A stretch of DNA of 64,000 nt from Brevibacterium sediminis (GTDB lineage: Bacteria; Actinomycetota; Actinomycetes; Actinomycetales; Brevibacteriaceae). A model generated the notes under the pieces. The model worked only from the letters and a program-made list of their open reading frames with translations. It made no database searches and was not told the origin of the DNA. Made by a program: the position numbers and the translations under genes. The stretch is from assembly GCF_013623905.1 (NCBI RefSeq), contig NZ_JABKDD010000003.1, positions 186,001 to 250,000 on the forward strand, in the 5' to 3' direction. Shown piece by piece: positions 1 through 8,298 of this stretch (position 1 is its first letter; every line of letters starts with the position of its first letter).

Positions 1-424
1 GTTCGGGATCGATGTAGGTCGACCCGAAGGCTCGCGCCACCTGGTAGGCGTCGAGCAGGGCGCGCTGGGCCGAACCGGTCAGCGTGGGCGTGGAATCCGC
101 CTCGGTGTCGGTGCTGGCCGGAAGGCGCTCTTCGATCGCATGGGCGATGGCCTCGGGATCGGCGCCGGCCTGGCGCACGGCGGAGATTCCGGGTTCGGAA
201 TCGACCATGGTGCGCAGGATGTGGAGCGCGTCGACCTCGGACTGACCGTGTCGTCCTGCGAACTCCGCGGCCGCTTCGATGACCTCGTGGCTGCGCTTGC
301 TCAGCAGTCGGTTGATGTCGACGGAACGGCCTCGGCGGGCTCCGGTCTGCCCCTGGAGGAAACGAGCGAGGAACTCGTCGAACGAGTCTCCGCCCGAGCC
401 TGCGGGTCCGAAGAATGTGGCCAA
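1..424 (-). CDS. Clp-family AAA+ ATPase, N-terminal part (cut by window edge)
   Basis: Reading leftward from a TTG at 424 gives an open frame to the window edge, about 141 residues. The start is chosen because GAGGAGG lies 6 nt upstream. The protein begins with a Gly/Phe-rich segment (ATFFGPAGSGGDSFDEF), followed by the paired helical repeats of a Clp N domain, with SHEVIEAAAEFAGRHGQSEV and, further on, QRALLDAYQVARAFGSTYI. Such N domains recruit substrates or adaptors for the hexameric Clp unfoldases, which act in the cytoplasm on misfolded or aggregated proteins, with or without ClpP. The Walker motifs lie outside the window, so ClpC-, ClpB- and ClpA-type identities cannot be separated. A HAIR-like operator 20 nt upstream suggests HspR heat-shock control. 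Confidence 0.8.
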   Translation of the reverse strand, partial: MATFFGPAGSGGDSFDEFLARFLQGQTGARRGRSVDINRLLSKRSHEVIEAAAEFAGRHGQSEVDALHILRTMVDSEPGISAVRQAGADPEAIAHAIEERLPASTDTEADSTPTLTGSAQRALLDAYQVARAFGSTYIDPE

Positions 425-444
425 AGCTGACCTCCTCTTTCAAA

Positions 445-465
445 GTTGAGCGTATACGACTCAAT
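445..465 (-). promoter_or_regulatory. HAIR-like operator (HspR site) upstream of the Clp gene
   Basis: GTTGAGC and ACTCAAT are separated by exactly 7 bp, matching the HspR-associated inverted repeat CTTGAGT-N7-ACTCAAG at 11 of 14 defined positions, with both TTGAG and CTCAA cores intact. It lies about 20 bp upstream of the TTG start of the divergent Clp gene. HspR represses dnaK, clpB and related chaperone genes in actinobacteria, so negative heat-shock control is inferred. Confidence 0.6.
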
Positions 466-539
466 CAACAGGTGCATGCAGGCATATATTCCCACCTGTC
501 GACCGCCCGACGACGGAGTGTGAACAACATCACCGTCGA

Positions 540-594
540 GAAATGCATTGAATGCATTTCTGCATTTGGTGCAAATTTGCAAGAGGTGCATAAT
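540..594 (+). promoter_or_regulatory. tetR promoter with overlapping palindromic operators
   Basis: A perfect inverted repeat, GAAATGCATT (540-549) and AATGCATTTC (551-560), is followed by the 10-bp palindrome GCAAATTTGC (571-580). A promoter TTGGTG (566-571), 17-bp spacer, CATAAT (589-594) can be drawn over the second palindrome, and its transcript would start about at the GTG at 601. This is what an autoregulated TetR promoter would look like. The motif layout is seen; binding is inferred. Confidence 0.55.
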
Positions 595-600
595 TTTCTG

Positions 601-1251
601 GTGAGTTCCGAACCGACCGAATCCCTGCGCGAGCGCCAGACCCGTGAGCGCCGTGCGTCCATCCACGCCGCGGCCGTCGATCTCGTCTTCGATCATGGAC
701 TCGACGAGGTGACTGCGGCTCGGATCGCGGAAGCTGCAGTGGTCTCGACGCGCACGTTCTTCAACTATTTCCCTACCAAGGAGATGGCGATCGTCGGACT
801 GACGACCTCTGACGATATCGCCGCCGCTCTGCAGCGATTCATCGAGGACTTCGAGCCCCGGCGCGAGCGTCTGGTGGAGGATCTCTCCTTCACCATCCGC
901 GCCGCGTTCGAATTCCTGCTGCCGCGGTCGGCGAACAAGCAGAAGCTGCGCGCGATCCAGGCTCGGCATCCGCACCTCGGCATGCTCAGCATGGAGACGA
1001 AACGGCACTACTCCGAGCAGATCATCACCGGCATCCGCCGGCGGATCGAACGTCGCGGAATCACCTTTGCCGATGACGACACCGCCGCACGGGCCACGCG
1101 GATGCTCGCGCAGCTGTGCAGCATCCCGCTCGAGCACGCTTTCGCCTCCGCGCGATTCGACACCGAACACGAATTGGACGACGAACGGGTGGACCAGGCG
1201 TTCACCTCCTCGATCGAACTGTTCCTGACCCTCTTAGAAAGGCTGAAATGA
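601..1251 (+). CDS. TetR/AcrR family transcriptional regulator
   Basis: The 216-residue protein has a typical TetR N-terminal helix-turn-helix: an RRASIHAAAVDLV helix, then DEVTAARIAEAAVVSTRTFF and the NYFPTKEM turn at about residues 20-65, followed by an all-helical ligand/dimer domain. The frame is open upstream to 415, but that stretch contains the operators and has no family similarity, so GTG at 601 is preferred. Its stop overlaps the start of the next gene (ATGA), giving translational coupling to an MFS exporter. The likely role is a repressor of this two-gene efflux operon, relieved by an exported compound. The ligand is not evident from the sequence. Confidence 0.88.
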   Translation: MSSEPTESLRERQTRERRASIHAAAVDLVFDHGLDEVTAARIAEAAVVSTRTFFNYFPTKEMAIVGLTTSDDIAAALQRFIEDFEPRRERLVEDLSFTIRAAFEFLLPRSANKQKLRAIQARHPHLGMLSMETKRHYSEQIITGIRRRIERRGITFADDDTAARATRMLAQLCSIPLEHAFASARFDTEHELDDERVDQAFTSSIELFLTLLERLK

Positions 1252-2996
1252 CCACTACCGCCACCGAGCCCGCTGCCGAGAAGCAGCACGGCGCCGAGGA
1301 GGAGCCGGAGATCGAGACCTCGTCGGTCATCCTGCTATTCACCGGCCTGATGCTGGCAATGTTCATGTTCTCGCTCAACCAGACCATGCTGGCCACGGCC
1401 CTGCCGACCATCGTCGGTGACCTCAACGGCGTCGACCAGATGCTGTGGGTCTCGACGGCGTTCATGTTGGCGTCGACGATCATGATGCCGATCTACGGCA
1501 AGTTGGGCGATTCGTTCAACCGGAAGAAGATCTTCATCTTCGCCATCTGCATGTTCATCCTCGGTTCGATCGTCGGCTTCCTGGCCCACAACATGGCCGT
1601 CCTCATCACCGCACGCGTCATTCAGGGCCTCGGCGGCGGCGGTCTCATCATCCTCTCGCAGGCTCTCATCGCCGCGGTTGTGCCGGCGCGCAAACGCGGC
1701 CCGTATATGGGCATCATGGGGGCGAACTTCGCGGTCACCTCGGTGGCGGGACCGCTGATCGGAGGCTGGATCACCGAGGGTCCGGGCTGGCGCTGGACAT
1801 TCGCTCTCAATCTTCCGTTCGGCGTGCTCGCGCTCATCGCCGCCATCCTCTTCCTCAAGGTCCCCAAGTCGGATCGGTCGGTCAAACGCCATGTCGATGT
1901 CGCGGGCATGATCCTCATCGCCGAATTCACCTCGGCACTCATCCTCACGACTTCGTGGGGCGGGCATCAGTACGACTGGGACGATCCGATCATCATCGGA
2001 CTCATCGCCATCGCCGTCATCAGCGCCGTCGTCTTCGTCTTCGTCGAACAGGCTGTGCCCGAACCCGTCATCCCGATGTTCGTGTTCAAGGACACGAACT
2101 TCGTCCTCTGCACGATCGCCGGCATGTGCATCGCCATCGGCATGTTCGGCGTACTTTCGTACATGCCCACGTTCCTGCAGATGGCCCACGGGATCGAAGC
2201 GACCAAGGCCGGGCTCCTCATGGTGCCCATGATGGCCGTGATGCTGCCGAGCTCGGTCATCATCGGCTTCGTCGTCTCGAAGACGGGACGGTACAAGTGG
2301 TACCCGGTGCTCGGCAGCGCGATCGTCGGCGTCGCCCTCTTCCTCATGGGGACCTTCGTCACGGCCGATCAGAACGTTCTCGTCGTCATCGGCTGCCTGT
2401 GTGTGCTGGGCCTCGGCCTGGGACTGTCGATGCAGATGCTCGTGCTCATCGTCCAGAACTCGTTCCCGGTGGCGATGGTCGGCACGGCCACGGCGTCGAA
2501 CAACTTCTTCCGGCAGATCGGCGGCACGCTGGGCATGTCGCTGATCGGTTCGCTCTTCACCTCGCGGCTGGCATCCAACCTCGAGGACGGCATCAAGTCC
2601 CTGGGACCCCAGGGCGCCCAGGCGATGAAGGGCACGGGGTCGAACTCACTGACCCCCGAAGTGGTCAAGTCGCTGCCCGATCCGATCCACTCGATCATCG
2701 TCAATGCGTACAGCGATGCGCTGGTGCCGATCTTCCTGTGGGTCTGCCCGCTGGGAATCATCGCGGCAGTCATCCTCATGTTCGTTCGTGAGAAGGCTCT
2801 GGCCACGAAGATCGATGCGGGCGCCCCGACGGACCATCAGCGTGAGGTCGTCGCGACCGACAGCATCGCTGTCGTCGAACAGCCTGGTTCGCTGGCCCCC
2901 TCGGGCACGAGCTCCGTCAGCGATGAGATCGAGTACGAGACGGCAACGCGAGGTGCCGAAGACTACTCTCTGCGGCCCCGCTCGCCCAAGCACTGA
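1248..2996 (+). CDS. MFS drug:H+ antiporter, DHA2 (14-TM) family
   Basis: The 582-residue membrane protein begins at an ATG overlapping the tetR stop. A polar N-terminus of about 25 residues is followed by a TM segment with SLNQTMLATALPTIVGDL, typical of DHA2 exporters (motif D1), then MPIYGKLGDSFNRKK (motif A, about residues 81-95) and RVIQGLGGGGL (motif B). The remaining hydrophobic segments account for about 14 helices, and a hydrophilic tail of roughly 70 residues closes the protein. The family exports amphiphilic drugs, dyes or metabolites using the proton gradient. The coupled TetR gene suggests substrate-induced expression. The substrate is not predictable. Confidence 0.9.
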   Translation: MTTTATEPAAEKQHGAEEEPEIETSSVILLFTGLMLAMFMFSLNQTMLATALPTIVGDLNGVDQMLWVSTAFMLASTIMMPIYGKLGDSFNRKKIFIFAICMFILGSIVGFLAHNMAVLITARVIQGLGGGGLIILSQALIAAVVPARKRGPYMGIMGANFAVTSVAGPLIGGWITEGPGWRWTFALNLPFGVLALIAAILFLKVPKSDRSVKRHVDVAGMILIAEFTSALILTTSWGGHQYDWDDPIIIGLIAIAVISAVVFVFVEQAVPEPVIPMFVFKDTNFVLCTIAGMCIAIGMFGVLSYMPTFLQMAHGIEATKAGLLMVPMMAVMLPSSVIIGFVVSKTGRYKWYPVLGSAIVGVALFLMGTFVTADQNVLVVIGCLCVLGLGLGLSMQMLVLIVQNSFPVAMVGTATASNNFFRQIGGTLGMSLIGSLFTSRLASNLEDGIKSLGPQGAQAMKGTGSNSLTPEVVKSLPDPIHSIIVNAYSDALVPIFLWVCPLGIIAAVILMFVREKALATKIDAGAPTDHQREVVATDSIAVVEQPGSLAPSGTSSVSDEIEYETATRGAEDYSLRPRSPKH

Positions 2997-3016
2997 TACG
3001 CACGTCTACACAATGA

Positions 3017-3050
3017 CAGCGCAGGCCCCGCAATTGCGGGGCCTGCGCTG
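3017..3050. terminator. bidirectional terminator hairpin
   Basis: Fifteen-base arms (CAGCGCAGGCCCCGC and its exact complement) enclose an AATT loop. It lies between the convergent ends of the MFS exporter and the DUF3152 gene. There is no clear U tract on either side, as is common for GC-rich actinobacterial terminators. Confidence 0.75.
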
Positions 3051-3086
3051 TATCGCGGCCGGAGTCTGTCCGCGACTGCCGCGGAA

Positions 3087-3860
3087 CTAGCCTTTCGAAG
3101 GCCATCCGTTCGGCTCACACCCCTGCAGGCCCTTCGTCTGCTGCTGCATGAGCGGTGCGGTCTTGCCCGGTCCGGGGCAGGATTCGTGGCCGTGGCCGAG
3201 AGCGTGACCGACCTCGTGGTTGATGAGGTACTGCCGGTACTGGACGATATCGTCGAACTCCTCCGTGGCGGAGACCCAGCGCTTGGCGTTGAGGATGACG
3301 TTGGGTCCATTGCGGCATGAGAGCTTGCCCAGGGTCCGCAACGGCAGGCACATCTCGTCGACGGTATCGGGGCTGGCGATGGAGATCATCGTGTCCTGGC
3401 CTTCATCGACGAGCTCGATGGAGACGTCGTCCATGTCCTGCCAGCCGCGCTCGTCCTGGAGGGTCTTGATGATGAAGTCGCCGGCCTCATCGACGTCGAT
3501 GGGCAGGTTGTCTTCGACGCGCAGGGCGACCTTGAACGTCTTGCCCTCGTCGCGGTTGGGTCCGGTCTCCTCTTTCGGCCGGTCCCATTTTCCGCTGCCA
3601 TGATCGTCGATATCGCCTTCGCTCACCCCGGCGGCTCCCGCGTCGTCGATGCTCGAGGTCTCGGTGGGCTCGCTGGTTTCGGTGGCTGAGCCGCTCGGGC
3701 CCGGCGAGGCGGCCTGCGTTTCGACTGCCTTCGGAGTCGGCCGGGTCTCTTCGTCGGCGGCGGGCGCGCAGGCGCTCAGCCCGACGATCAGCGAGACAGC
3801 GGCAAGCGAGGTCAGGGTGCGGAGGCGTGGACGGGAGACAAGACGGGTTCGACTGAGCAC
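3087..3860 (-). CDS. DUF3152-family lipoprotein with zinc-protease-like motif
   Basis: The start is taken at GTG 3860, which places a basic n-region, a hydrophobic helix and the lipobox LSAC about 30 residues in, giving a 257-residue lipoprotein precursor. The frame is open to 3926. A Ser/Thr/Glu-rich linker of about 80 residues leads to a C-terminal domain ending in [15 protein letters not shown], an HExGHxLGHxHE metal-binding signature of the metzincin kind, as found in DUF3152 proteins. It should sit on the outer face of the membrane. Proteolytic activity is inferred from the motif; the family has no well-defined substrate. It is probably transcribed alone, since a large hairpin precedes it. 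Confidence 0.75.
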   Translation of the reverse strand: MLSRTRLVSRPRLRTLTSLAAVSLIVGLSACAPAADEETRPTPKAVETQAASPGPSGSATETSEPTETSSIDDAGAAGVSEGDIDDHGSGKWDRPKEETGPNRDEGKTFKVALRVEDNLPIDVDEAGDFIIKTLQDERGWQDMDDVSIELVDEGQDTMISIASPDTVDEMCLPLRTLGKLSCRNGPNVILNAKRWVSATEEFDDIVQYRQYLINHEVGHALGHGHESCPGPGKTAPLMQQQTKGLQGCEPNGWPSKG

Positions 3861-3890
3861 GCCTGTGAGTCTATCTCCTGCCGATTCATC

Positions 3891-3958
3891 GAGAAACGGG
3901 CTGCTTGTCGAGAAACGTGCGCACACACCCGTGTCTCGACACTCAGCCCGTTTCTCGG
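3891..3958. terminator. large nested hairpin between minus-strand genes
   Basis: Outer arms CGAGAAACGGGCTG (3891-3904) and CAGCCCGTTTCTCG (3945-3958) are perfect complements, and inner arms TGTCGAGA and TCTCGACA nest inside. It begins 8 bp after the stop of the VOC gene at 3966 and probably ends that operon before the DUF3152 gene. Confidence 0.6.
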
Positions 3959-3965
3959 CGAGTGA

Positions 3966-4634
3966 TCAGAACTCGAGGATGCCGCCGGGCCCGCGCAACC
4001 TGGCACGCAGACGACAGTCCGGTCCCTCGACCACCGCGGTGTCACCGGCCCCGAGTACCTCGAGCACCTGTCGCGCCGCCTCGGGCTCCGGCGATTCCAC
4101 ACGGAAATCGAGCAGTTCGAGGGCGGGCAGGGCCGCCTCGGCGGGATGGACGGATTCGCCCCAGTCGATGAGGAACGGCTGCGCACCATCATGCGGCAAT
4201 GGAGATCGGGTGGTCAGTCGCCATTCGAGGCGGTCGCCCTCGGCGGTGTCCCGAGCCATGTCCTGGACCTCGCCGAAGTCGATGCCCGCGGTGTTCGCGG
4301 CCGCGATCTTCGCGAGGAACGCCGGCGGATGGATGGCCCAGGTCTGCAAGGTCGGCTCGGCGGCCAGATGAGCGTCGAGCGGCAGGGTGCCGTCGGCGGG
4401 CGGCTCCTGCTGCGGGTCGGGGCCGAGGATCTCGAGGTAGGTGTGGGCTCCCTCCGGCCAACCATTCGGGGTGAGTCCGAGCAGATAGTTCGCGGTCCCT
4501 CGCCCCGGGTGCGAACCGCCGGGAACCGCGCGCAGCCCGGTGGCCTCTTCCACGGCGGCGACCCCGGCGTCGAGGTCGGGCACCGTGATGATGAGGTGGT
4601 CGAGCTGCGCAGGAATAGTGTTCAGAGAGTCCAT
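3966..4634 (-). CDS. glyoxalase-like (VOC superfamily) protein, copy B
   Basis: The 222-residue protein starts with QLDHLIITVPDLDAGVAAVE, the opening strand-helix unit of a glyoxalase-like domain, followed by GGSHPGRGTANYLLGL and TYLEILGPDP, which supply the usual His and Glu metal-ligand positions of this fold. The second half repeats a beta-strand pattern without obvious ligands. Family members are uncharacterised dioxygenase- or lyase-like metalloproteins. It overlaps the upstream paralogue by 13 bp and shares its whole architecture, so the two arose by tandem duplication and are cotranscribed. The substrate is unknown. Confidence 0.78.
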   Translation of the reverse strand: MDSLNTIPAQLDHLIITVPDLDAGVAAVEEATGLRAVPGGSHPGRGTANYLLGLTPNGWPEGAHTYLEILGPDPQQEPPADGTLPLDAHLAAEPTLQTWAIHPPAFLAKIAAANTAGIDFGEVQDMARDTAEGDRLEWRLTTRSPLPHDGAQPFLIDWGESVHPAEAALPALELLDFRVESPEPEAARQVLEVLGAGDTAVVEGPDCRLRARLRGPGGILEF

Positions 4635-5323
4635 GATCCACCCGGACCTTTCAGATGAGCGTGTAGGCCCTCAGTCTCCCCTTCTTCGACATCGAGGGCA
4701 ATGATGTCGAGTCCGATGCCGAAGAAGTCAAGGATCGAACCTACCGCATCCGGGTCGTCGCTCGTGGCCCACAGGCGCTCGAGTCGGACCGACGGCATCT
4801 CCTGCATCGCGGGATGCTCGGAGTCCTTCCAGTCGATGAGGAACGGCTGGATCCCCGACCACGGCAGCGGGGTGTGCCTGGTCAGGCGCCAGTCGAGAAC
4901 GGCTCCGTCCGGTCTGCGGCGGGTCATGTCATGGACCTCGCCGAGGCGGACGCGCGGTTCCCGTGACCGCGCAGCGGCCGTGACGAAGCCGTCGAAATCG
5001 TCCGGACGGATCGCCCACCTCTGCACGGTCGGCGCGGTGACCCCGGCCAACCGCGTGGCCGCCAGCGCCGGGTCCTGCTCGGGGTCGGGACCGAGGATCT
5101 CGAGGTACGTCAGCGGTTTCGGACCGCTCTGACGTGTGAGTCCCAGCGAATCGGAGAGTTCATCGCTGAGCTCGAGTCCGAGCAGCGCGTTGGCCGTGCC
5201 CAAGCCCGGATGCGCACCGCAGTCGACCGCACTCACCCCCAGACGGCCCTCACATTGCTCAACATATTTCTGCAGATCCGGGACGGCAATGACGAGATGA
5301 TCGAATTCCGCACTGTTCAACAT
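4622..5323 (-). CDS. glyoxalase-like (VOC superfamily) protein, copy A
   Basis: The 233-residue protein is a paralogue of the next gene. It has EFDHLVIAVPDLQKYVEQCE at the N-terminus, CGAHPGLGTANALLGL near residue 35 and TYLEILGPDPEQDP near residue 73, then a central QPFLIDWKDSEHP that is nearly the same as QPFLIDWGESVHP in copy B. Both end in a Gly-Pro-Gly-Gly segment. The ATG follows a TAATAT box by 6 nt and there is no Shine-Dalgarno sequence, so the mRNA is probably leaderless. It is the first gene of a two-gene operon. The reaction is unknown; a metal-dependent role on a small carbonyl or aromatic compound is a family-level guess. Confidence 0.78.
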   Translation of the reverse strand: MLNSAEFDHLVIAVPDLQKYVEQCEGRLGVSAVDCGAHPGLGTANALLGLELSDELSDSLGLTRQSGPKPLTYLEILGPDPEQDPALAATRLAGVTAPTVQRWAIRPDDFDGFVTAAARSREPRVRLGEVHDMTRRRPDGAVLDWRLTRHTPLPWSGIQPFLIDWKDSEHPAMQEMPSVRLERLWATSDDPDAVGSILDFFGIGLDIIALDVEEGETEGLHAHLKGPGGSWTL

Positions 5324-5329
5324 GTCTCT

Positions 5330-5335
5330 ATATTA
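5330..5335 (-). promoter_or_regulatory. -10 box of a leaderless promoter for the VOC operon
   Basis: TAATAT on the minus strand lies 6 nt before the ATG at 5323, so transcription should begin at the start codon itself. No ribosome-binding sequence is present. Confidence 0.5.
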
Positions 5336-5515
5336 AGCCCCGGATTGACGGCGATTGCACGGATGCGCTTTACTCATGGCATGCGCATCCACTTCGGGCT
5401 CCATGCCGGACACCGCCCCAGTCTGCCGTCAACGGCACGTGCGCTGTCCGCATATTGTTGAACTATCACTCTCAGCTCCCTCTGTACCATCCCACTTGCC
5501 CGAAGGACCTCTTCC

Positions 5516-7222
5516 ATGCCGGACCGTCTCTCCGCCTCCGCGAGTCTGACTCAGCGCCGCCTCGACCGCCGCTCGGTCCTCAGCCTCGGTCTCGGTTTCG
5601 GCACTCTGCTCACCCTCAGCGCCTGCACACCTCACGACTCCGGTTCGCTGGCCGAGGGCGAACCCGTCCGCGGTGGAGTGCTCACCTACTTCGAACCCCA
5701 GACCTGGACTCTGCTCTACCCGCCGTCGGTCGGCTTCTACCCCAACGGCGGGATCATGAACAACATCTCCGCACGCCTGCTGTGGCAGGATCCGAAGACA
5801 CTCGAGCTCTATCCGTGGTTGGCGACCGAACTGCCGGAGACGAACGCCGATGCCACGACTTACACATTCACCATCCGTGAAGGCGTGACCTATTCGGACG
5901 GTTCACCGCTGACTCCTGAGAATGTGGCGAAGAACTTCGACCTGTTCGGTCTCGGCGACGAAGCACGCACGCTGCCTGTGTCCGAGCAGATCTCGAACTA
6001 CGAGCGCAGCGAAGTCCTCGACGAGCATCGGGTTCGGTTCCACTTCTCCGCCCCCTCCCCCGGTTTCGCGCAGGCGACGTCGACGATGAACGCAGGACTG
6101 CTCGCCGATTCCACTCTCGACCTCGACGCCGAAGGCTTCGGCCCGGGCGGAGCCACGCAGATCCACACCTGCGGGCCCTTCCACATCACGGCCGAGACCA
6201 TCGGCACGAAGCTCTCCGTCCGTGCCCGCGAAGACTACGACTGGGCTCCCCCGCATCTGAAGCACCAGGGCCGAGCTCACCTCGACGGCATCGACTATCT
6301 GACCAACAACGAATACTCCGTGCGCATCGGAGCTGTGCTCTCCGGACAGGCAGACGGCGTCCGCGACGTCCAGGCTCCGGACGAGTCCCGTGTGACCGAG
6401 CAGGGGCTGCGCCTCTATGCGAAGGCGACGAACGGAATCAACAACAGCATCAACTTCCGGTTCCGCCACGACCTGCTTGCCGATATCGACGTCCGGCGAG
6501 CGCTCATCGCCGCCATCGATCGCCAGGAGATCGTCGACAAGCTCTTCACCCCGAACTACCCGCTGGCCACCGGTCTGCTGGCCAAGGGCGCCATGGGGTA
6601 TGTCGACCAGTCGGGGTCGTGGGACTTCGACCCGGACAAGGCGAATCGCCTCCTCGATGAGGCCGGGTGGAGTGAGCGCAACGAGCAGGGCTACCGGGTC
6701 AAAGATGGGCAGCCGTTGGCGCTGACGGTGAATATCGCTCTGCCGCAGCCGCGGTCGAACGAGGTCCAGACCCTCATCCAACAGCAGCTGCGCCGCGTGG
6801 GCGTACGCCTGTCGATCAATCCCGGGGACCAATCGAAGCAGACCCTCGACGCCCTCGAACTCGACACCGTGCAGATCTACCATTCCATGGTCGCCCGCGC
6901 CGACTTCGACAACCTGCGCTCGAACTACTCGTCTGTCAACCGCGATGTCTTCCTCAACGGAGCCGACCGCCCCGACGCCGACGACGATTCGCTCGATGCG
7001 AAGGTCGACGAACTCCTCGAAACGCTGGCGTCCGAACCGAACCAGGAGAAGCGCCAGCAGGCCGCCGAGGCGGTCCAGAACTACCTCGTCGACCAGGCCT
7101 ATGTGCTGCCGTTCTTCGAAGAGCCGCAGGTCTTCGCCTTCCGCCGCCGCGTCCACGGCTTCGCCACCGAACCCGTGGGACGGCCCGACTTCTACAGCAC
7201 CTGGCTGGCAGGAGAGAAATGA
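5516..7222 (+). CDS. ABC transporter substrate-binding lipoprotein, family 5 (KPN_01854 type)
   Basis: The 568-residue protein has an RR-containing n-region, a hydrophobic helix and a lipobox LSAC with Cys37, so it is an exported lipoprotein. The mature part follows the dipeptide/nickel-type (SBP_bac_5) fold: a YFEPQTWTLLYP segment, then LWQDPKTLELYPWLATELPE, TYTFTIREGVTYSDGSPLTP and the domain II block DVRRALIAAIDRQEIV. From memory it resembles the KPN_01854 family of binding proteins that accompany luciferase-like monooxygenases. It overlaps the first permease by 4 bp and heads a six-gene operon. The ligand is unknown; peptides, opines or organosulfur compounds are possible. Confidence 0.88.
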   Translation: MPDRLSASASLTQRRLDRRSVLSLGLGFGTLLTLSACTPHDSGSLAEGEPVRGGVLTYFEPQTWTLLYPPSVGFYPNGGIMNNISARLLWQDPKTLELYPWLATELPETNADATTYTFTIREGVTYSDGSPLTPENVAKNFDLFGLGDEARTLPVSEQISNYERSEVLDEHRVRFHFSAPSPGFAQATSTMNAGLLADSTLDLDAEGFGPGGATQIHTCGPFHITAETIGTKLSVRAREDYDWAPPHLKHQGRAHLDGIDYLTNNEYSVRIGAVLSGQADGVRDVQAPDESRVTEQGLRLYAKATNGINNSINFRFRHDLLADIDVRRALIAAIDRQEIVDKLFTPNYPLATGLLAKGAMGYVDQSGSWDFDPDKANRLLDEAGWSERNEQGYRVKDGQPLALTVNIALPQPRSNEVQTLIQQQLRRVGVRLSINPGDQSKQTLDALELDTVQIYHSMVARADFDNLRSNYSSVNRDVFLNGADRPDADDDSLDAKVDELLETLASEPNQEKRQQAAEAVQNYLVDQAYVLPFFEEPQVFAFRRRVHGFATEPVGRPDFYSTWLAGEK

Positions 7223-8298
7223 TCCTCGACACCCGTTACCTCTTCCTGCGCCTGGGCCAAGCGATCCTCGTGCTGCTGCTCGCGTTCACAGCGGCGTTCA
7301 TCCTGCTCAGCCTCATCCCCGGCGACGGCGTCACTGCCCGCTTCGCCGATCCGGCGCTGGGTCTGTCCAATGACCAGATCGCTGAGATCCGTGAGGCCAC
7401 CGGTGCCGACGACTCCTGGTGGTCGCGTTACGTCCTCAGCCTCACCGGGTTCCTCACCGGCGACTTCGGCTATTCGGTCCAGACCGGTGCGGCCGTGTCG
7501 ACGATCATCGCTGCGGCTCTGCCGTCGACCGCAGTCCTCGCGGCCTCCGGGTTCGTCACCGCCCTCGTCCTCGCCGTGATCATCGCCGTCTTCGCCACCT
7601 TCGGACCGTCCACCGGGCCGACGGCTCGGGTGCGCCGGGTCCTCGACTCGGTGCCCAGCCTCTTCATCTCGATCCCGGTGTTCTGGCTCGGAATCCTGCT
7701 CATCCAGGTCTTCTCCTTCCAACTCGGCGTCGTCTCAGTCGTCGATCCCGGCCCCGCCGAGGCGCTCGCACTGCCGACCCTGACCGTGGCGGTTCCGCTC
7801 TCGGCCCCGATCGCCCAGGTGCTCATCCGCTCCATCACCGAGGCGCAGGCCTCCGGCTTCGTCAAGGTCACCACCGCGAAGGGCGCCTCCGAACTGTGGA
7901 TCCTCGTCCACACCGTCGCCCGCAATGCGGTGCTGCCGGGGCTGACGATCATCGGCCTCGTCTTCGGCGAACTCGTCGCCGGCGCCGTGGTCACCGAGAC
8001 CGTGTTCGGCCGCAACGGCATCGGACTCATCACCGCCCAAGCGGTCACTCACCGAGACAATCCGATCCTCCTGGCCGTCGTGGTCATCGCCACCTTCGGC
8101 TACGTCATCATCAACCTCGCAGTCGACCTCCTCTACCCCGTCATCGACGTCCGGCTGCGCACGAAACGCAGCTCCGCCTCGGCGGGCGGGGCCCTGCGCA
8201 GCCACGACGAACCGACACGTCGCGCTCTCACGGCATCCGCTGCCAGCGTCGGCGTCGACCTCGAATGGGATGACGAGACGAAGGAGAAGAACTCGTGA
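7219..8298 (+). CDS. ABC transporter permease, DppB-like
   Basis: The 359-residue inner-membrane subunit has an N-terminal TM helix, then the usual periplasmic loop with PALGLSNDQIAEIREATGAD, and five further TM helices. The cytoplasmic coupling (EAA) loop is at KVTTAKGASELWILVHTVAR, about residues 216-235, with the Gly at the expected position. A hydrophilic C-terminal tail of about 45 residues is longer than usual. Start and stop overlap both neighbours by 4 bp, so synthesis is coupled. It pairs with the next gene to form the translocation pore for the substrate delivered by the binding protein. Confidence 0.9.
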   Translation: MILDTRYLFLRLGQAILVLLLAFTAAFILLSLIPGDGVTARFADPALGLSNDQIAEIREATGADDSWWSRYVLSLTGFLTGDFGYSVQTGAAVSTIIAAALPSTAVLAASGFVTALVLAVIIAVFATFGPSTGPTARVRRVLDSVPSLFISIPVFWLGILLIQVFSFQLGVVSVVDPGPAEALALPTLTVAVPLSAPIAQVLIRSITEAQASGFVKVTTAKGASELWILVHTVARNAVLPGLTIIGLVFGELVAGAVVTETVFGRNGIGLITAQAVTHRDNPILLAVVVIATFGYVIINLAVDLLYPVIDVRLRTKRSSASAGGALRSHDEPTRRALTASAASVGVDLEWDDETKEKNS

